A program made the translations under genes and the position numbers. DNA of 43,303 nucleotides, taken from the NCBI GenBank assembly GCA_026225055.1, contig JAMFSA010000021.1, forward strand, positions 1 through 43,303. The letters run 5' to 3'. This document shows, one piece after another, positions 42,160 to 43,303 of the stretch; the stretch's first letter is position 1; the number at the start of each line of letters is the position of its first letter. The notes below the pieces were generated by a model. That model did no database searches. It saw only the letters and a program-made list of their open reading frames with translations, and was not told the origin of the DNA. This DNA is from Mucilaginibacter xinganensis. GTDB lineage: Bacteria > Bacteroidota > Bacteroidia > Sphingobacteriales > Sphingobacteriaceae.

Positions 42160-43303
42160 ATGAAAAAATATATATACAGCTTGCTGATAGTAACAGCAAT
42201 TGGGAGCGCGAAACCGGCGCTGGCCCAAAAAGCGGCTTATGAAACTATAGTTGACGGCGTAAAGGTAATAGTACAGCCCAGCGGTAATGATATTGTAGAG
42301 ATACAAACCGTATTACGCGGCGGCGTAGCAAATTACCCTGCTGATAAAATGGGGATCGAATCAATGGCGATGCAGGCATTATCAGAATGCGGTACACTGA
42401 AACATGACAAAAATAGCTTTAAAGATGCGCTTGACAGGGTTAACGCGTCGGTTGGAGGTTATGCAGGTAAGGACTATTCAGTTATTGCCATGAGCTGCGT
42501 TAAACCTGATTTTGATGCTGTTTGGCCTTTGTATAATGAGGCTATTACTATTCCTAAGTTTGATACTACCGAGTTTTCGCGCATTAAACAGGATGCTGTA
42601 ACCAATTTAAAAGCCAGGGAATCTCAGCCTGATGCTTCTATTGAAAAATTGGCTACTAAAGTTGCTTTTGCTGGTCGCGATTATGCTAAAGATCCAAATG
42701 GTACATCTGAAATATTAAGCAAATTAACTGCTGCCGAAACAAAAGCTTACTACAACTCAATCCTTACCCGCTCACGCATGGTGATAGTGGTTGTTGCCGA
42801 CCTGGACAGAGCTACCATTGAAGCAAGAGTAAAAACGATGCTTGATGGCATTAAGAAAGGTACACCTGTTGAAATCAAGAATACATTTTTCAGAGTGTAT
42901 AACAATAGCTTTAACGCTGAGGCGAAGGACCTGGCTACAAACTATGTTGAAGGTATAACCAGCGGCCCTACTTTGGATGCTCCTGATTTTTATGCTTTCA
43001 CCATGGCTATGCGCGTGTTTTACGACAGACATTTCCTGGATATTCGTACCAATAATGGTCTTTCATACGCGCCACAGGTGTCTTTCAGCCAGGGATCGCT
43101 TAGCTTTACCCGGATAAAGGTATCAACCACCATGCCTAACAAATACATAAGAGTATTTGATAAACTGGTTGATAGTACTAAAAAGCATGGGTTTACCCCT
43201 GCTGAACTGGCTGATATGAAGGTTACTTACCTTACAGGTTTCTATTACAAAAATGAAACCAATGCAGCCCAGGCCAGCTCAATAGTAGCAAACGAAGTAT
43301 TGC
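42160..43303 (+). CDS. M16-family non-catalytic partner subunit, copy 2 (partial, runs off the window)
   Basis: An open frame runs from the ATG at 42160 to the window end, 381 complete codons, without a stop. It begins with a signal peptide (MKKYIYSLLIVTAIGSAKPA, then LAQ). It aligns throughout with the protein at 39191-40528 (GVKVIVQPSGNDIVEIQTVL and TNNGLSYAPQVSFSQGSLSF). As in that copy no HxxEH is present, so it is the non-catalytic partner of the upstream copy 2 subunit. About 60 residues should lie beyond the window. Confidence 0.93.
   Translation, partial: MKKYIYSLLIVTAIGSAKPALAQKAAYETIVDGVKVIVQPSGNDIVEIQTVLRGGVANYPADKMGIESMAMQALSECGTLKHDKNSFKDALDRVNASVGGYAGKDYSVIAMSCVKPDFDAVWPLYNEAITIPKFDTTEFSRIKQDAVTNLKARESQPDASIEKLATKVAFAGRDYAKDPNGTSEILSKLTAAETKAYYNSILTRSRMVIVVVADLDRATIEARVKTMLDGIKKGTPVEIKNTFFRVYNNSFNAEAKDLATNYVEGITSGPTLDAPDFYAFTMAMRVFYDRHFLDIRTNNGLSYAPQVSFSQGSLSFTRIKVSTTMPNKYIRVFDKLVDSTKKHGFTPAELADMKVTYLTGFYYKNETNAAQASSIVANEVL

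Overview
The window looks like chromosomal DNA of a Bacteroidota bacterium, most likely Sphingobacteriaceae close to Mucilaginibacter or Pedobacter. The grounds are promoter -7 boxes of the form TAnnTTTG, no consistent Shine-Dalgarno sequences, an agmatine deiminase / N-carbamoylputrescine amidase pair, a LytS/LytTR regulatory operon, an OYE and POP-type peptidase complement usual in that family, and many short palindromic repeats between genes. No tRNA, rRNA, CRISPR array, integrase or prophage was seen. The assignment is inferred from the sequence, not from a database search.

Layout. 1-8.6 kb holds carA, a lipoprotein, a small Tudor-like protein, an ABC-2 ATPase/permease pair, a DUF4241 protein in an AT-rich patch, eno and lspA. 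8.7-14.2 kb holds an RDD membrane protein, an RhlE-like DEAD-box helicase, a FtsB/DivIC-type septum protein and a PAS histidine kinase. 14.6-18.5 kb is the lower tyrosine catabolic cluster: a fumarylacetoacetase-type hydrolase diverges from hmgA-hpd. 18.6-22.1 kb is a five-gene minus-strand operon of two LiaF-like membrane proteins, a DUF4288 protein, a LytS-type kinase and a LytTR regulator. 22.3-25.2 kb holds a higBA toxin-antitoxin pair and the putrescine genes aguB and aguA. 25.4-31.9 kb holds a prolyl oligopeptidase, a YbhN-type membrane protein, a long phenylalanine hydroxylase, a TA pair whose PIN toxin is frameshifted, and an SDR. 32.5-37.7 kb holds a tail-less SSB, a zinc-ribbon protein, a cation:proton antiporter, a dienelactone hydrolase, an OYE flavoenzyme and an OsmC protein. 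37.8-43.3 kb holds two tandem copies of a two-gene M16 metalloprotease module. The first copy has a frameshifted catalytic subunit and the second runs off the end.

How the genes work together. Phenylalanine hydroxylase (28.8 kb), HPPD, homogentisate dioxygenase and the FAH-family hydrolase supply most of the route from phenylalanine to fumarate and acetoacetate. The aminotransferase and maleylacetoacetate isomerase are not in the window. AguA and AguB convert agmatine to putrescine. The LiaF-like/LytS/LytTR operon is probably an envelope-sensing circuit.

The least ordinary content is between genes. There are at least eight families of dispersed or tandem repeats, including an element that appears to have inserted into an older hairpin. 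There are also two candidate 32-codon genes, a perfect 20-bp palindrome containing the higBA promoter, and two genes broken by what look like single-T losses in T runs. I found no clear case of a wholly new multi-gene system.
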